Source: Gemmobacter megaterium
GTDB lineage: Bacteria > Pseudomonadota > Alphaproteobacteria > Rhodobacterales > Rhodobacteraceae
Assembly (NCBI RefSeq): GCF_900156815.1
Contig: NZ_FTOT01000006.1
Location: forward strand, 186,001 to 250,000
Reading direction: 5' to 3'
Length of the DNA stretch: 64,000 nt
Shown: positions 1 through 8,962 of the stretch, piece after piece
Layout: each line of letters opens with the position of its first letter
Numbering within the stretch: the first letter of the stretch is position 1
Program-made: the position numbers and the translations under genes
Notes under the pieces: generated by a model
Seen by the model: the letters and a program-made list of their open reading frames with translations, nothing else
What the model was told of the DNA's origin: nothing
Databases searched by the model: none

Positions 1-918
1 GGCGGCCCAGCTGTCGGACCATGCGGCAGGATTGGCCGACGGCGAAGGGCGCAGCGCAACAGGGGCAGGGGCAGGGCCGGAAACCCCCGCCACGGCGCGA
101 CGTTTGGGGTTCAGCGCGATATTGGCCGAAAAGCCGATCTCGGAACCGTAGAGGTAATAGGCACCGACGCGAATGCCCTCGGACACTTGATATTCCGCGC
201 CAAAGTTCAGCGGGCTGCGGCGTTTGAACAGGCCCTGCTTGACCGCCTCTTCGCTGTAGGCGTCAGAGGAATACTCGAACTTCAGCCCAAGCCGGTCATT
301 GACCTGCCATTCGACGCCGCCGAACCCCGCAACCGGGCCGCGGAACCACTGCCGGAAGTTCGGCGTGCCGCCTGTGGTCGTCTGCGCCCTGGGGCGCGTG
401 CCGGTGTTGGTGAACGCGCCATAGCTTCCCAGGCGTCCCCATCCCAGACCCGCGCTGACCTTGAGATCCGGCGTAACATGTTTGGTTGCAACGATATATT
501 CGCCAGAGAAGATACCCGTGCCCACAAAATCCTGTAGCCCCACCGTGACAGCGGGCCACCAGCGCCCTTCATCCAGGGCCTGATAGCGGATGTCGAAGCT
601 GCGGTCGAAATAGGTGTCGTTCGGCCCGAATCCCGCTAGGGCCAGCCCGCGCACGCCGGTATAGCGGAAGCTGCCCTGAAGACGCGGAGCGATCTGGAAT
701 GTCAGGGTCGTCCGCGTGGTGCGGGCAAAGCGCGAGACGGTCACGGACAAATCCCCGTCGGGCTGTGCCTCTGCCGTCGGCATGTCGATCAGGCCCGTTA
801 CGCCATAGAAGTTCAGCGTCGGTCGTGTGTCCGCGATGGCCGCGACCGGCAGCGCGGCTGTCAGCATCAGCGCGGCAGCGGAAGTGGCTGGAATGCGGCG
901 CCAGGCAGATCGTGACAT
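1..918 (-). CDS. YjbH-domain exopolysaccharide-associated protein, 3' end outside window
   Basis: The reading frame is open from an ATG at 918 to the window edge (306 codons visible, no stop). The ATG is preceded by an AAGGAAC ribosome site. Residues 1-27 are a typical Sec signal peptide ending in PVAAIA. The mature part starts with the hallmark YjbH opening, FYGVTGLIDMPTAE, followed by alternating beta-strand-like segments rich in aromatic residues (FDIRYQALDEGRWWPA, RVGAYYLYGSEIGFSA), as expected for an outer-membrane barrel. YjbH/GfcD proteins are linked to export or decoration of extracellular polysaccharide, and the sugar transferase and epimerase genes just upstream on the same strand fit this. 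The full family length is usually over 600 residues, so roughly half is missing here. Confidence 0.72.
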   Translation of the reverse strand, partial: MSRSAWRRIPATSAAALMLTAALPVAAIADTRPTLNFYGVTGLIDMPTAEAQPDGDLSVTVSRFARTTRTTLTFQIAPRLQGSFRYTGVRGLALAGFGPNDTYFDRSFDIRYQALDEGRWWPAVTVGLQDFVGTGIFSGEYIVATKHVTPDLKVSAGLGWGRLGSYGAFTNTGTRPRAQTTTGGTPNFRQWFRGPVAGFGGVEWQVNDRLGLKFEYSSDAYSEEAVKQGLFKRRSPLNFGAEYQVSEGIRVGAYYLYGSEIGFSANIALNPKRRAVAGVSGPAPAPVALRPSPSANPAAWSDSWAA

Positions 919-987
919 GCGGTGGTTCCTTGCGGTTTTGCGCACTCTATGCGAGTGGCGGCGGTGCGGCAAGGCAACTGCCACAGC

Positions 988-1617
988 CTATCGGGTGCCG
1001 CGCCGTCCGGGCAACACCTTTGCCGCCGTTTCCACCATCAGCCGCAGATCGACGCAGATGTTGCGTCGTTTCTGGTAGATCAGGTCAAGGTGTGCCTTGC
1101 GCGGAACGCACCGCCGCGCATAGACGGCATCGGTTTCCTCGGGCGTCCGGCATTGCGCCAGCAGCCATTCCTCGTGGCGGTGGTAATGCAGGCTTGCCAG
1201 TCCGGTGATACCGGGACGAGAGCGCAGAACCTGCGCATAGGTCTCGGGAAACCGCTCGACATATTCGCGCAGTGGCGGACGTGGTCCGACAAAGCTCATG
1301 TCGCCCTTCAACACGTTCCATAGTTGGGGGATCTCGTCCATCCGTGTCCGGCGCAGCAGGCGGCCGGTGCGCGTGACGCGGTCGGATTTGTCGCCCCCCG
1401 AGACACCGCTGTTCTCCTTTGGTGCGGCTGTTCGCATGGTGCGCAATTTCCATAGGGCAAAGGGCTGGTCCGGAGTTTTCATCCGTTCGGCCACATAGAA
1501 CAGCGGCCGTCCTTCGCGCAGCAGCAGCCAAAGCAGCAGCAGACCAAAGGGCACAGCCAGGAGAATGGCAAGGAAAAGCGCAACCGATATGTCGAGCAGA
1601 CGTTTTGCCGGTGTCAT
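988..1617 (-). CDS. Bacterial sugar transferase (undecaprenyl-phosphate sugar phosphotransferase, catalytic-domain-only type)
   Basis: This 209-residue protein probably moves a sugar-1-phosphate from a nucleotide sugar onto undecaprenyl phosphate, the first step in making a polysaccharide repeat unit at the inner membrane. There is one membrane segment (about residues 11-34), then the family motifs: LWKLRTMR (the usual KFRSM region), DEIPQLWNVLKGDMSFVGPRP, and RPGITGLASL. It lacks the four-helix N-terminus of WcaJ-type enzymes and so belongs to the short class (PglC-like size). The ATG overlaps the stop of the upstream epimerase as ATGA, so the two are translationally coupled. An open frame runs far upstream of this ATG, but it crosses the epimerase gene in another frame and is not coding. 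Confidence 0.9.
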   Translation of the reverse strand: MTPAKRLLDISVALFLAILLAVPFGLLLLWLLLREGRPLFYVAERMKTPDQPFALWKLRTMRTAAPKENSGVSGGDKSDRVTRTGRLLRRTRMDEIPQLWNVLKGDMSFVGPRPPLREYVERFPETYAQVLRSRPGITGLASLHYHRHEEWLLAQCRTPEETDAVYARRCVPRKAHLDLIYQKRRNICVDLRLMVETAAKVLPGRRGTR

Positions 1618-2450
1618 GCGCGCGCAGCCTCCAGCCATTCCTGCGCAAGGCCAGCAGCCGATTCCTGCGGTGGATTTGCAGGGATCAGGCTGGCAAGGCG
1701 CGTACAATCCATGGAAACGTGCTGGACGGCATCGCGCCCGGCGTCCTGCCAGTCGAACGGCAGCATCGCCGCGTGAAGGATGTCCGCCATCGCAACCGGC
1801 TGTTGACCGGCGACATTCAGCACGGCGGGCAGGGCGCCCCCACGCAGAACGCGGTGGGCCAATCCTTCGACGACCCGTGCCAGATGGCCAGGGCCGACAT
1901 AGGATCGCACCGGTCCGTGGCCATCGGCGAAACGGTCCAACACCACGCGGCGGCCCGTCGCAACGACAGACCCCAGCATATCCGCCCCCGCAACATTCCC
2001 CAGCCGCAGCGCGCACAGCGCGGTCGATGTTCCGTGCAGGTGGTCCGCCATCGCCTTTTCCATCGCCAGCTTTGCCAGCCCATAGGGGCGCGGAGTCTCG
2101 GCGGGCGTATCCTCTGACGCGCCTCCGCGTGGTGTCAGCCCATAGACGGCCATCGTGGACGCCAGCAGGATGCAGTCCACGTCGGCCGCGATTGCCGCCT
2201 TGGCGACCTCCAGCCCGATCTTGCGATTTTCTTCCAGTGCGGTCGTATCGCCTGCGGTGACACCGGACAGCAGGCACAGGATGTGCGTCGGCGGCATGGG
2301 CATTCCCGCCTCCCACCGGACCCAGCCGGGGGCAAGCCCTGCGCTGCGGCCTTGCCAGGCGGTCGCCATTCCCGTTCCGCGCCAATGCGCGCGCAGCAGG
2401 CGCCCGACCTTGCCGGTTGCGCCCATCACCAGAATGTCGGCTTTTGTCAT
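1614..2450 (-). CDS. NAD(P)-dependent epimerase/dehydratase (extended SDR family)
   Basis: This 278-residue enzyme has a Rossmann dinucleotide-binding motif GATGKVG at residues 10-16. The SDR catalytic set is present: Ser98/Thr99 in LLAST, then Tyr123 and Lys127 in YGLAK. It probably epimerises, reduces or dehydrates a nucleotide-activated sugar. Its coupling (ATGA overlap) to the sugar transferase suggests it supplies the sugar placed first on the lipid carrier. The substrate-binding C-terminal half is short and the exact reaction cannot be assigned. It is the first gene of the minus-strand unit, with a 143-bp divergent spacer to the next gene. Confidence 0.8.
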   Translation of the reverse strand: MTKADILVMGATGKVGRLLRAHWRGTGMATAWQGRSAGLAPGWVRWEAGMPMPPTHILCLLSGVTAGDTTALEENRKIGLEVAKAAIAADVDCILLASTMAVYGLTPRGGASEDTPAETPRPYGLAKLAMEKAMADHLHGTSTALCALRLGNVAGADMLGSVVATGRRVVLDRFADGHGPVRSYVGPGHLARVVEGLAHRVLRGGALPAVLNVAGQQPVAMADILHAAMLPFDWQDAGRDAVQHVSMDCTRLASLIPANPPQESAAGLAQEWLEAARA

Positions 2451-2593
2451 GCCCAGTCCCTTGTTCGCCCGTCCCTATCCTTGGCGCGAGGGTTTGCCAT
2501 ATGTCCAGCGCCAGTTGCGCGGTCATGCCGGAACCGTCCTGCCCCCGGTTCGAGGGGTGGCTATGCGGTGCCTTGGCATGGTAGCACATTGTC

Positions 2594-2929
2594 ATGTGCC
2601 GTCTCGCCCTGGTCCTCTTGTCCATGCTTGCTGCCGTTCCCGCGGTGGCGGACCCGCGCATCACCTGCCGCGGTCCAGAAGGTGGGCATCTGGGTGCCGG
2701 TCCGGCCTGTAGCAGCCTGACGGGACTGCTGGCGGGGCGCAATGTTGTCGTCACCTTGCAACTGACCAGAGACGAACCGCAGGCCCTGGCCGGTCGCCTG
2801 ATCTGGCAGACCACGGGCGGCATGGTCAGCGGGCCGATCGTCGAAGTCACCTCTGCCGATCGCCCGCTGGACCGCCGCGCGGGCGAACGGCTTGCCCGTG
2901 GTTTGGTGCAGGTCAGCGATCTGCCCTGA
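2594..2929 (+). CDS. Small secreted protein of unknown function
   Basis: This 111-residue protein has a clear signal peptide (residues 1-19, hydrophobic core LALVLLSMLAAVPAVA with an AVAD-type cleavage site). The mature part has two cysteines (in ITCRG and PACSS), which could form a disulfide in the periplasm. No family is recognised. It stands alone, divergent from the epimerase and convergent with the acetate kinase gene, whose stop lies 3 bp from its own. The start follows a weak ribosome site. The coding call rests on the intact signal peptide and the codon pattern typical of this genome. Confidence 0.65.
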   Translation: MCRLALVLLSMLAAVPAVADPRITCRGPEGGHLGAGPACSSLTGLLAGRNVVVTLQLTRDEPQALAGRLIWQTTGGMVSGPIVEVTSADRPLDRRAGERLARGLVQVSDLP

Positions 2930-2932
2930 CCG

Positions 2933-4702
2933 TTAGTCCGCCGTGATCAAGGCACCCTCGGCACCGCCCGAGATTCCGGCGGCATTCGCCTCATCCGTGT
3001 CGATGTGCATCTCGGTGAAGGCGGTCGGCTGCACGCGCACGATCACACCCGAAAAGGTCATGCCCCGCCCGGTTCCAGTCACGCGCACCTCGACCTCTTC
3101 GCGGTCTGCAACGCCCCAGCGTTCGGCATCGTCGGGATGCATGTGAATGTGGCGCGCGGCAATGATCAGGCCGTCCGTCTCTATGCTGCCTGCGGGGCCT
3201 TTCAGCCGGATCTTCGGCGTTGCGTCCAGATCGCCCGACAGCCGAACCGGCGCCTCGACACCCAGCGCAAACGTATCCGTGCGGGAAACCTCGATCTGGG
3301 TGCGGCTGCGGGTCGGCCCCAGAATCCGCACCTGGTGCAATGCGCCTTTGGGGCCCTCTATCGTCACCTTCTGATGCGCCGCGAAATTGCCTGGCTGCCG
3401 CAAGGGGAACTCTGGTGTCAGCGTCGCGCCGGGTCCGAACAGGGCCTCGACATGTTCCTGGCACAGATGAACATGGCGGGCGGACACCGCCACGGGCAGC
3501 ACCAGCCGGGCAGGGCGCATGACGGCCAGCGCAGTGGCGGTCTCGCGGGCGATCTGCAACTGTTCCTGCGTTTCCGTCACGATCACGCGCACGCGGCTGC
3601 CCCAGCTTTGCAACTCGGGTGCTGCACGGTCGGCGAGGTCCACACGCTGGTTGCGGTCGATGTCCAGCGTCACGCCCATGAATTCCAGCCCGTCACAGAT
3701 GCGCCGCCGCATCGAGGCGGAGTTTTCGCCAATGCCGCCGGTGAACACCAGCGCGTCGATCCCGCCCATGGCCGCCGCATAGGCGCCGATATACTTGCGG
3801 GCGCGATAGGCGTAAATCTCGATGGCCAGTTGCGCCGCCGTATCGCCCTGCGCCGCGCGATCTTCGGCATCGCGCATATCGGGACTTCCGGTCAGCGCCT
3901 TGAGACCGGAGTCGGTGTAAAGCGCGGATTCGATCTCTTCGATGGTCAGTCCCAGCCGCCGTGACAGAAAGCCGAAGGCGCCGGGGTCCACGTCGCCGGA
4001 CCGCGTGCCCATCACCAGCCCCTCCAGCGGCGTGAGGCCCATGGAACTGTCCATGCTGCGGCCCCGGTTGATCGCGCAGACCGATGCGCCGTTGCCAAGA
4101 TGGCAGGATACGATCTGTAGCCGGTCCAGCGGTTGGCCAATGACCTCGGCCGCGCGCAATCCCACATATTTATGCGAGGTGCCATGAAAGCCGAACCGTC
4201 TCAGGCCCGCATCACGCCAGGCTTGGGGCACGGCATATGTGGTGGAAAACTCGGGCGCCGACAGGTGGAACGATGTGTCGAACACGCCAACCTGCGGCAG
4301 GTCGGGCCAGACCTGTCGCGCCAACGCCACGCCTGCCAGATTGGCCGGATTGTGCAGCGGCGCAAGCGGGGTCAACTGTTCGACACGCGCGAGTGTCGAT
4401 GTGTCCAGCACGGCAGGTTTGTCGAACAGCGCCCCGCCATGCGCTATGCGATGACCGATGGCGTTGATCCCGTCGATGCCCTGCGCCGCCAGAATCCCCG
4501 GTACGGCAGCGATCGCCGCCGCCAGATCGCCATGTGGCGCGCGCAGCCTGTGATGCGCCCCGTCCACTGTCAGCTTCAGGTCGCACGAACCATCGTGAAA
4601 ACGGTCAAACCCGCCCTTGACCCGCAGGGTCTCGGTTCCGGCAATGTCGTATAGGCCGAACTTCAGGCTCGAACTGCCTGCGTTGAACACCAGAATGCGC
4701 AT
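2933..4702 (-). CDS. Acetate kinase fused to PduL-type phosphate acyltransferase
   Basis: This single 589-residue frame joins two enzymes. Residues 1 to about 395 are a full acetate kinase with its motifs in order: VFNAGSSSLKFG, FDTSFH, RFGFHGTSH, SCHLGNGASV, LEGLVMGTRSGDVDPG and VFTGGIGENS. Residues from about 402 on are a PduL-type phosphotransacylase: a first zinc motif SARHVHL (His410, His412), the GPTRSRTQIEVSRTD phosphate/CoA region, a second AARHIHM motif (about His518, His520), and TEMHIDTDEA (His566). The fusion would interconvert acetyl-CoA, acetyl phosphate and acetate in one chain, replacing the usual Pta (PF01515) partner. The start has a GGAGAGG ribosome site 4 bp upstream. No frame break is seen at the junction, so this is a true fusion and not two adjacent genes. 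Confidence 0.92.
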   Translation of the reverse strand: MRILVFNAGSSSLKFGLYDIAGTETLRVKGGFDRFHDGSCDLKLTVDGAHHRLRAPHGDLAAAIAAVPGILAAQGIDGINAIGHRIAHGGALFDKPAVLDTSTLARVEQLTPLAPLHNPANLAGVALARQVWPDLPQVGVFDTSFHLSAPEFSTTYAVPQAWRDAGLRRFGFHGTSHKYVGLRAAEVIGQPLDRLQIVSCHLGNGASVCAINRGRSMDSSMGLTPLEGLVMGTRSGDVDPGAFGFLSRRLGLTIEEIESALYTDSGLKALTGSPDMRDAEDRAAQGDTAAQLAIEIYAYRARKYIGAYAAAMGGIDALVFTGGIGENSASMRRRICDGLEFMGVTLDIDRNQRVDLADRAAPELQSWGSRVRVIVTETQEQLQIARETATALAVMRPARLVLPVAVSARHVHLCQEHVEALFGPGATLTPEFPLRQPGNFAAHQKVTIEGPKGALHQVRILGPTRSRTQIEVSRTDTFALGVEAPVRLSGDLDATPKIRLKGPAGSIETDGLIIAARHIHMHPDDAERWGVADREEVEVRVTGTGRGMTFSGVIVRVQPTAFTEMHIDTDEANAAGISGGAEGALITAD

Positions 4703-4831
4703 GGTACCTCTCCACTTTCAGACAACATGCCCTGTGGCGGTCACAGGGGAAAGACGGCTGGCCGTCGCATGTGGCGCTTTGTGCTGCAATCGGCATGTGG
4801 CACAGTGACGGTCAAGGCGTCGGGGGGCAAC

Positions 4832-5041
4832 ATGTCGGTTGGTGGTGCGGTGCTGGGCGGGGTTCTTGGTCTGGCGGGAGGGGCCGCAGCGGTATTCACG
4901 CTGGGGCTTGTGGCCGCCGAAGTCTTTTCGATCAGCCAGGCCGAGGGTGCCTATGCCATGGGGCTGGCGTTTTTCTGGACGCCGCTGGGTGCATTGGCCG
5001 GTGTGGTCGCGGGCGCCGTCATCGGCGCCCGGCGGCTTTAG
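4832..5041 (+). CDS. Small two-helix membrane protein
   Basis: A 69-residue, very hydrophobic protein with two predicted membrane helices, about residues 5-27 (glycine-rich GGVLGLAGGAAAVFTLGLV) and 42-66 (GLAFFWTPLGALAGVVAGAVIGA), ending in Arg-Arg-Leu. No family is recognised. The ATG at 4832 follows a GGGGGG stretch. A longer open frame starts upstream, but its extra residues look unstructured and charged. Its stop overlaps the stop of the EVE gene by four bases, tail to tail. Confidence 0.55.
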   Translation: MSVGGAVLGGVLGLAGGAAAVFTLGLVAAEVFSISQAEGAYAMGLAFFWTPLGALAGVVAGAVIGARRL

Positions 5042-5466
5042 GCGGTCTCTTGCAGTCCGCCCATCCGGCAAACGATGGCCCATTCCTCGGGTGTCACCGG
5101 CTGCACCGAAAGTCGCATCGAGGTGACAAGCGACATGTCCGCCAATTCAGGGGTCGCCTTGACGGTCTTGAGGCTGACAGGCTGCGGCATTGGCCGGACC
5201 GCGCGGATGTCCACGCAATCCCACCGTTCATCGGCGCCCCGCGTGCTGTCGGGGTGCGACAGGGCGCAGACCTCGGCAATGCCCACGATCTCCAGCCCGA
5301 TATTGGAATGGTAGTAGAAGACCCGGTCGCCCAGTTCCATCGCGCGCATGTTGTTGCGCGCCTGATAGTTGCGCACGCCGTTCCATTCCTCGCCCGTTTC
5401 GCCGGTGGCGACCAGATCATCCCAACTGAAGACGTCGGGCTCTGATTTCATCAGCCAGTAGCGCAT
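5038..5466 (-). CDS. EVE domain protein
   Basis: This 142-residue protein is a single EVE domain (PUA-like fold). It carries the opening MRYWLMKSEPDVFSWDDL and the central WNGVRNYQARNNMRAM then GDRVFYYHS, the aromatic cage region of the family. EVE proteins bind modified bases in nucleic acids; standalone cellular ones are thought to sense or process modified RNA or DNA bases, but the target here is unknown. The start at 5466 is chosen because it overlaps the upstream stop as TGATG and matches the family N-terminus; an in-frame start seven codons upstream lies inside the YCII gene. Confidence 0.88.
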   Translation of the reverse strand: MRYWLMKSEPDVFSWDDLVATGETGEEWNGVRNYQARNNMRAMELGDRVFYYHSNIGLEIVGIAEVCALSHPDSTRGADERWDCVDIRAVRPMPQPVSLKTVKATPELADMSLVTSMRLSVQPVTPEEWAIVCRMGGLQETA

Positions 5467-5735
5467 CAGCCGATGACCTTGCGCCATTCGCGGATCGTGA
5501 CGTCATGAAACAGCCCCGCCTTGGCATAAGGGTCGGCGGTGGCAAATGCCTCGGCCTCGGTCCGGTCGGCGGCCTCGATCACCACCAGGGATCCGACGGG
5601 TGTGTCGGCCTCGATGAACGGCCCGGCAAAAACCACCTTGCCCGAGGCATTCAGAAAGTCCAGATGGGCAGCGCGGTTGTCGAGCCGGATTTGCAGGGCA
5701 CCGGGTTTGTCGAGACAGGTCAGGGCGAACAGCAT
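5466..5735 (-). CDS. YCII-related domain protein (YciI family)
   Basis: An 89-residue YCII protein with a ferredoxin-like alpha/beta fold. The family's features are visible: an N-terminal strand MLFALTCLDKPGALQIR, a conserved His in NRAAHLDFL, GPFIEAD, then the Asp-Pro-Tyr motif ADPYAKAGLF, and a C-terminal strand ending in WRKVIG. The His-Asp pair is the proposed active site, but no firm reaction is known for YciI proteins. It lies just downstream of tsaD and is translationally coupled (TGATG) to the EVE gene, a gene pair commonly kept next to tsaD in related alphaproteobacteria as far as I recall. Confidence 0.85.
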   Translation of the reverse strand: MLFALTCLDKPGALQIRLDNRAAHLDFLNASGKVVFAGPFIEADTPVGSLVVIEAADRTEAEAFATADPYAKAGLFHDVTIREWRKVIG

Positions 5736-5799
5736 TCATTCCTCCTTGGGGGATGGGTCATCGAAACTGCGTCATGGCACTGGGGATATTGCGCCTGGG

Positions 5800-6885
5800 T
5801 CACGCCTTGGCGCCCTTCTTTCCGGCGCCCAGCATCGGCGCCGCGCGCTGGTCCAGCGGCCAGCGGGGGCGGGCGGACAGGTCCAGCCCGTCGCGATGGC
5901 CCACACGGAACCGTTCGAGACCGGCCCAGGCGATCATTGCGGCGTTGTCGGTGCACAGCCGCAACGGCGGTGCCAGAAACGGCACGCCTGCCTGTCGGGC
6001 GATCTCGGTCAGCCGGGCGCGGATCGTGGCATTCGCGGCGACGCCCCCGGCGACGGCAAAGGCCGTCATGCCGGGACTCGCGTCCAGCGCCCGACGGGAT
6101 TTCTCGGCCAGAACGTCGCTGACGGCGGCCTGGAAACCGGCACACAGATCGCGCCGGTCCTGCAACGTCAGACCTGCCTTTTCCGCGATCACGCCGTCGC
6201 GGGCCCGCAGCAGCGCCGTTTTCAGGCCGGAAAAGGACATGTCGCATCCGGCGCGGTCCAGAAGCGGGCGCGGAAAGGTGAAGCGCCGCACATCCCCCTG
6301 CGCGGCCTCTTGTTCGACAGCCGGGCCGCCGGGCTGTGAAAGGGCCAGCAATTTGGCGGTCTTGTCAAAGGCTTCGCCGGGCGCGTCGTCGATGGTCCCG
6401 CCAAGGCGCGTATAGCTTTCCGGCCCTTCGACCCGCAGGAACTGGCAATGCCCCCCAGAGACCAGCAGCATGAGGTAGGGGTAGTCAACGCCGTCGGTCA
6501 GCCGGGGGGTCAGCGCGTGCCCGGCAAGATGGTTCACCCCGACCAGCGGCAAGCCGGTGGCGGCGGCCAATCCCTTGGCGCACATCACGGCGGCCAGCAC
6601 GCCGCCAATCAGCCCCGGCCCCGCCGTCACAGCGATACCGTCGAGTTCCGCAAGCGCCAGTCCGGCCGTGTGCAGCGCCTGTTCCACGCACAGATCGATT
6701 CGTTCCGCATGGGCGCGGGCGGCGATTTCCGGCACGACCCCCCCAAAGGCCGCGTGCAGCGATTCCTGCCCGATCACGATGTTCGACAGGATCTCCGGGG
6801 GCTGACCGGGCGCGTGGCGCACGACGGCGGCGGCTGTATCGTCGCAGCTGCTCTCCAACCCCAGAAATGTCAGTGTCTGCGCCAT
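5800..6885 (-). CDS. tsaD: tRNA N6-adenosine threonylcarbamoyltransferase TsaD
   Basis: TsaD transfers the threonylcarbamoyl group from TC-AMP to N6 of A37 in ANN-decoding tRNAs, with TsaB and TsaE. The 361-residue protein shows the N-terminal ATPase-like motif [14 protein letters not shown], the metal-binding HxxxH in VNHLAGHAL, the LVSGGH loop, [14 protein letters not shown], and the C-terminal [10 protein letters not shown] motif. The ATG at 6885 is chosen because the family begins at this point; frames extending further upstream run over the divergent hemD promoter region. It leads the minus-strand tsaD-YCII-EVE run. Confidence 0.97.
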   Translation of the reverse strand: MAQTLTFLGLESSCDDTAAAVVRHAPGQPPEILSNIVIGQESLHAAFGGVVPEIAARAHAERIDLCVEQALHTAGLALAELDGIAVTAGPGLIGGVLAAVMCAKGLAAATGLPLVGVNHLAGHALTPRLTDGVDYPYLMLLVSGGHCQFLRVEGPESYTRLGGTIDDAPGEAFDKTAKLLALSQPGGPAVEQEAAQGDVRRFTFPRPLLDRAGCDMSFSGLKTALLRARDGVIAEKAGLTLQDRRDLCAGFQAAVSDVLAEKSRRALDASPGMTAFAVAGGVAANATIRARLTEIARQAGVPFLAPPLRLCTDNAAMIAWAGLERFRVGHRDGLDLSARPRWPLDQRAAPMLGAGKKGAKA

Positions 6886-6937
6886 TCGCCCCTCCGCCCC
6901 GTTGCCGGGGGTTGTCGTTGCAGGTAACACCGGACCC

Positions 6938-7660
6938 ATGGTCGCACAATCCCGCCCGATCCTGCTGCTGACGCGGCCCGAGCCGGCCGCATCGCGGTTT
7001 GCCGGGCTGGTCCGGGCGAAGCTTGGCGACCGGCTGGCCATCGTCATCTCGCCGTTGATGGCGCCGGTTTTTCTGCCTGCGGCGCTGCCCGAGGACGATT
7101 GGCAAGGAACGATCTTCACATCGGAGACCGGAGTCGAGGGTTTGCGGCGCCTGACGGCCCGGCGGGGCCCGGCGCTTTGTGTTGGTCCACGGACCGCCGA
7201 GGCGGCCACCGCAGCCGGGTGGCAGGGTGAGGTTCTGGGCGGCGATGCCGCGCGGCTGGTGGCCGCGCTGTCTGTCGCGCCGCGTCAGGGGGCTTGGCTT
7301 CACGCACGGGCGCGCGATGCGGCGGCGGATCTGGTTTCGCCTTTGCGCGCCGCAGGAATGCAGATCGCAGAGGCCATCGTCTATGCACAGGAGCCGTGTT
7401 CCCTGAGCGAACAGGCCCGGTCGGTTCTGGATGGTCGGATCCCGGTCATCGTGCCGCTTTTTTCACCGCGCAGCGCCCGGCTGTTCGTGGCAGAAGCGCA
7501 GAAAGCCTTGGCGCCTGTGAATGTTGTTGCAATCAGCAAGGTGGCAGCAGATGCGGCGGAACCTTTGCGCCCCGCGCGCGTAGAGATTGCGCCGACCCCG
7601 GATGCACCGGGGATGTTGGCCGGCCTGCTGCGACTGTTGGCTGCGGGTGCCACCGCTTGA
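6938..7660 (+). CDS. hemD: Uroporphyrinogen-III synthase HemD
   Basis: This 240-residue protein matches HemD, which cyclises hydroxymethylbilane to uroporphyrinogen III in heme and cobalamin synthesis. HemD is weakly conserved; recognisable pieces are the N-terminal [14 protein letters not shown], the [14 protein letters not shown] region, and the C-terminal [11 protein letters not shown] and ISKVAADA segments. The ATG at 6938 is preferred over an upstream TTG because it opens directly onto the first strand. The gene lies divergently from tsaD with a 52-bp spacer and is followed by the Mic60 and hemY genes, a conserved alphaproteobacterial arrangement. Confidence 0.85.
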   Translation: MVAQSRPILLLTRPEPAASRFAGLVRAKLGDRLAIVISPLMAPVFLPAALPEDDWQGTIFTSETGVEGLRRLTARRGPALCVGPRTAEAATAAGWQGEVLGGDAARLVAALSVAPRQGAWLHARARDAAADLVSPLRAAGMQIAEAIVYAQEPCSLSEQARSVLDGRIPVIVPLFSPRSARLFVAEAQKALAPVNVVAISKVAADAAEPLRPARVEIAPTPDAPGMLAGLLRLLAAGATA

Positions 7661-7722
7661 ACCCCGGCGGCGGATCGTTACGTTAGACAGGTGGGGTATC
7701 TGTGAACCGGAAGGAGATTGGC

Positions 7723-8952
7723 ATGGCTGGCCGCAGGAAAAAGTCCGAAGAAACGCCAGAGCTTGCCGCAGGTGACGATGCACCTGCCCTGCCGACGGAG
7801 TCTGTTTCGACCGAAACGGGGGCAGACCATCCGGCAACCGCCCTGCCGGAACCGGATGTTGCGCCGCCCGCCGATCCGCCCGACCTGCACGCCGGGGGGC
7901 CCCAGCAGGATGTGCCCGACAGCGAGCCGACGCCCGAAACCGAACAGCCCCCAGCCCCCCGCCCCCCGGAGGACGTGCCTCCGGCACGCAGCGGAAACCC
8001 CCTGCTTCTGGTGCTTGGCGGCGTTGTGGCCGCCTTCTTTGGCTTTGCGCTGGCGCAGGTCGTGCCCAACGGCTGGCCGCTCGAGGCAACGGGGCGCCAA
8101 CTGTCGGAATTTGACGCCAGATTGACGGCACAGGATCGCAAGCTGTCGGAACTTGCCCCGGATAGCGAACTTGCCGAACGACTTGCGACGCTGGAGGCCC
8201 GGCTGGCAGGGCTCGCCGATCCGCAGGATGGCATCGAGGCGCTGCGTATCGAGCTGGAAAACCTGAAACAATCCATTGGTGTCCCCGGTCCCGAACTGGA
8301 CGCGCTGAAAGCCGAAGTGGCCGATTTGCGCAACGAGCTTGCCGCCGTGCCGCGCGAAGCCAGCCAGGAGCTGGAGGCGTTGCGGGCCGCAGCCCAAGCC
8401 GAACGTGAGGCAGCAGAGGCACGCACCGCAGCCTTGCGCGCCGATGCCGAGGCGACGGCGCGTTCTGCGGTTGCGCGCGGGGCCGTGCTGCGGATCCAGG
8501 CGGCGTTGGATGCCGGGGGGGCCTTTGATGCGGCGCTCGGCGATCTTGCCCTGGCAGGTGTCGATGTGCCTGCCGCCCTGGCCACGCACGCCCAAGGCGT
8601 TCCGACAATGGCGCGGTTGCAGGCCGACTTTCCCGATGCGGCCCGTGCTGCGCTTGCCGCCGCACATGTCCCCGATGCTGATGCGCCGTTGACGCAGCGG
8701 CTTGGGTCGTTTCTCAAGGCCCAGACGGGAATGCGATCTGTGACCCCGCGCGATGGCGATGAGCCCGATGCCATCCTGTCGCGCGCCGAAGCTGCGCTTT
8801 CCAAGGCGGATCTGGCGGCGACCCTTGCCGAGCTGGACACCCTGCCGTCCGAGGCCGCAGTGTCTATGGCGGACTGGCGGATGCAGGCCGATGCGCGGGC
8901 GCAGGCCGGTGCCGCGCTGGCAACTCTCGCTGCTGAACTCAACGCGAACTAG
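7723..8952 (+). CDS. Mic60/mitofilin-type inner-membrane protein
   Basis: This 409-residue protein has a long acidic, proline-rich cytoplasmic N-terminus (1-92), one membrane helix (93-114, PLLLVLGGVVAAFFGFALAQ), a coiled-coil stretch rich in Glu, Ala, Leu and Arg (about 125-260), and a C-terminal helical mitofilin domain in the periplasm. Alphaproteobacterial Mic60 proteins share this plan and shape intracytoplasmic membranes, being the ancestors of the mitochondrial cristae organiser. Location between hemD and hemY matches the reported synteny of bacterial Mic60. An AAGGAG site at 7711-7716 fixes the ATG at 7723 over an upstream GTG. Sequence conservation in this family is low, so the call leans on architecture plus context. 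Confidence 0.82.
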   Translation: MAGRRKKSEETPELAAGDDAPALPTESVSTETGADHPATALPEPDVAPPADPPDLHAGGPQQDVPDSEPTPETEQPPAPRPPEDVPPARSGNPLLLVLGGVVAAFFGFALAQVVPNGWPLEATGRQLSEFDARLTAQDRKLSELAPDSELAERLATLEARLAGLADPQDGIEALRIELENLKQSIGVPGPELDALKAEVADLRNELAAVPREASQELEALRAAAQAEREAAEARTAALRADAEATARSAVARGAVLRIQAALDAGGAFDAALGDLALAGVDVPAALATHAQGVPTMARLQADFPDAARAALAAAHVPDADAPLTQRLGSFLKAQTGMRSVTPRDGDEPDAILSRAEAALSKADLAATLAELDTLPSEAAVSMADWRMQADARAQAGAALATLAAELNAN

Positions 8953-8962
8953 GAGGCGTCTG

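Noticed and set aside
988-2850. A 620-codon open frame on the minus strand spanning two genes
   Set aside because: Only its last 209 codons match a protein family (sugar transferase). The rest overlaps the epimerase in another frame and is Arg/Pro/Gly-rich shadow coding typical of GC-rich DNA.
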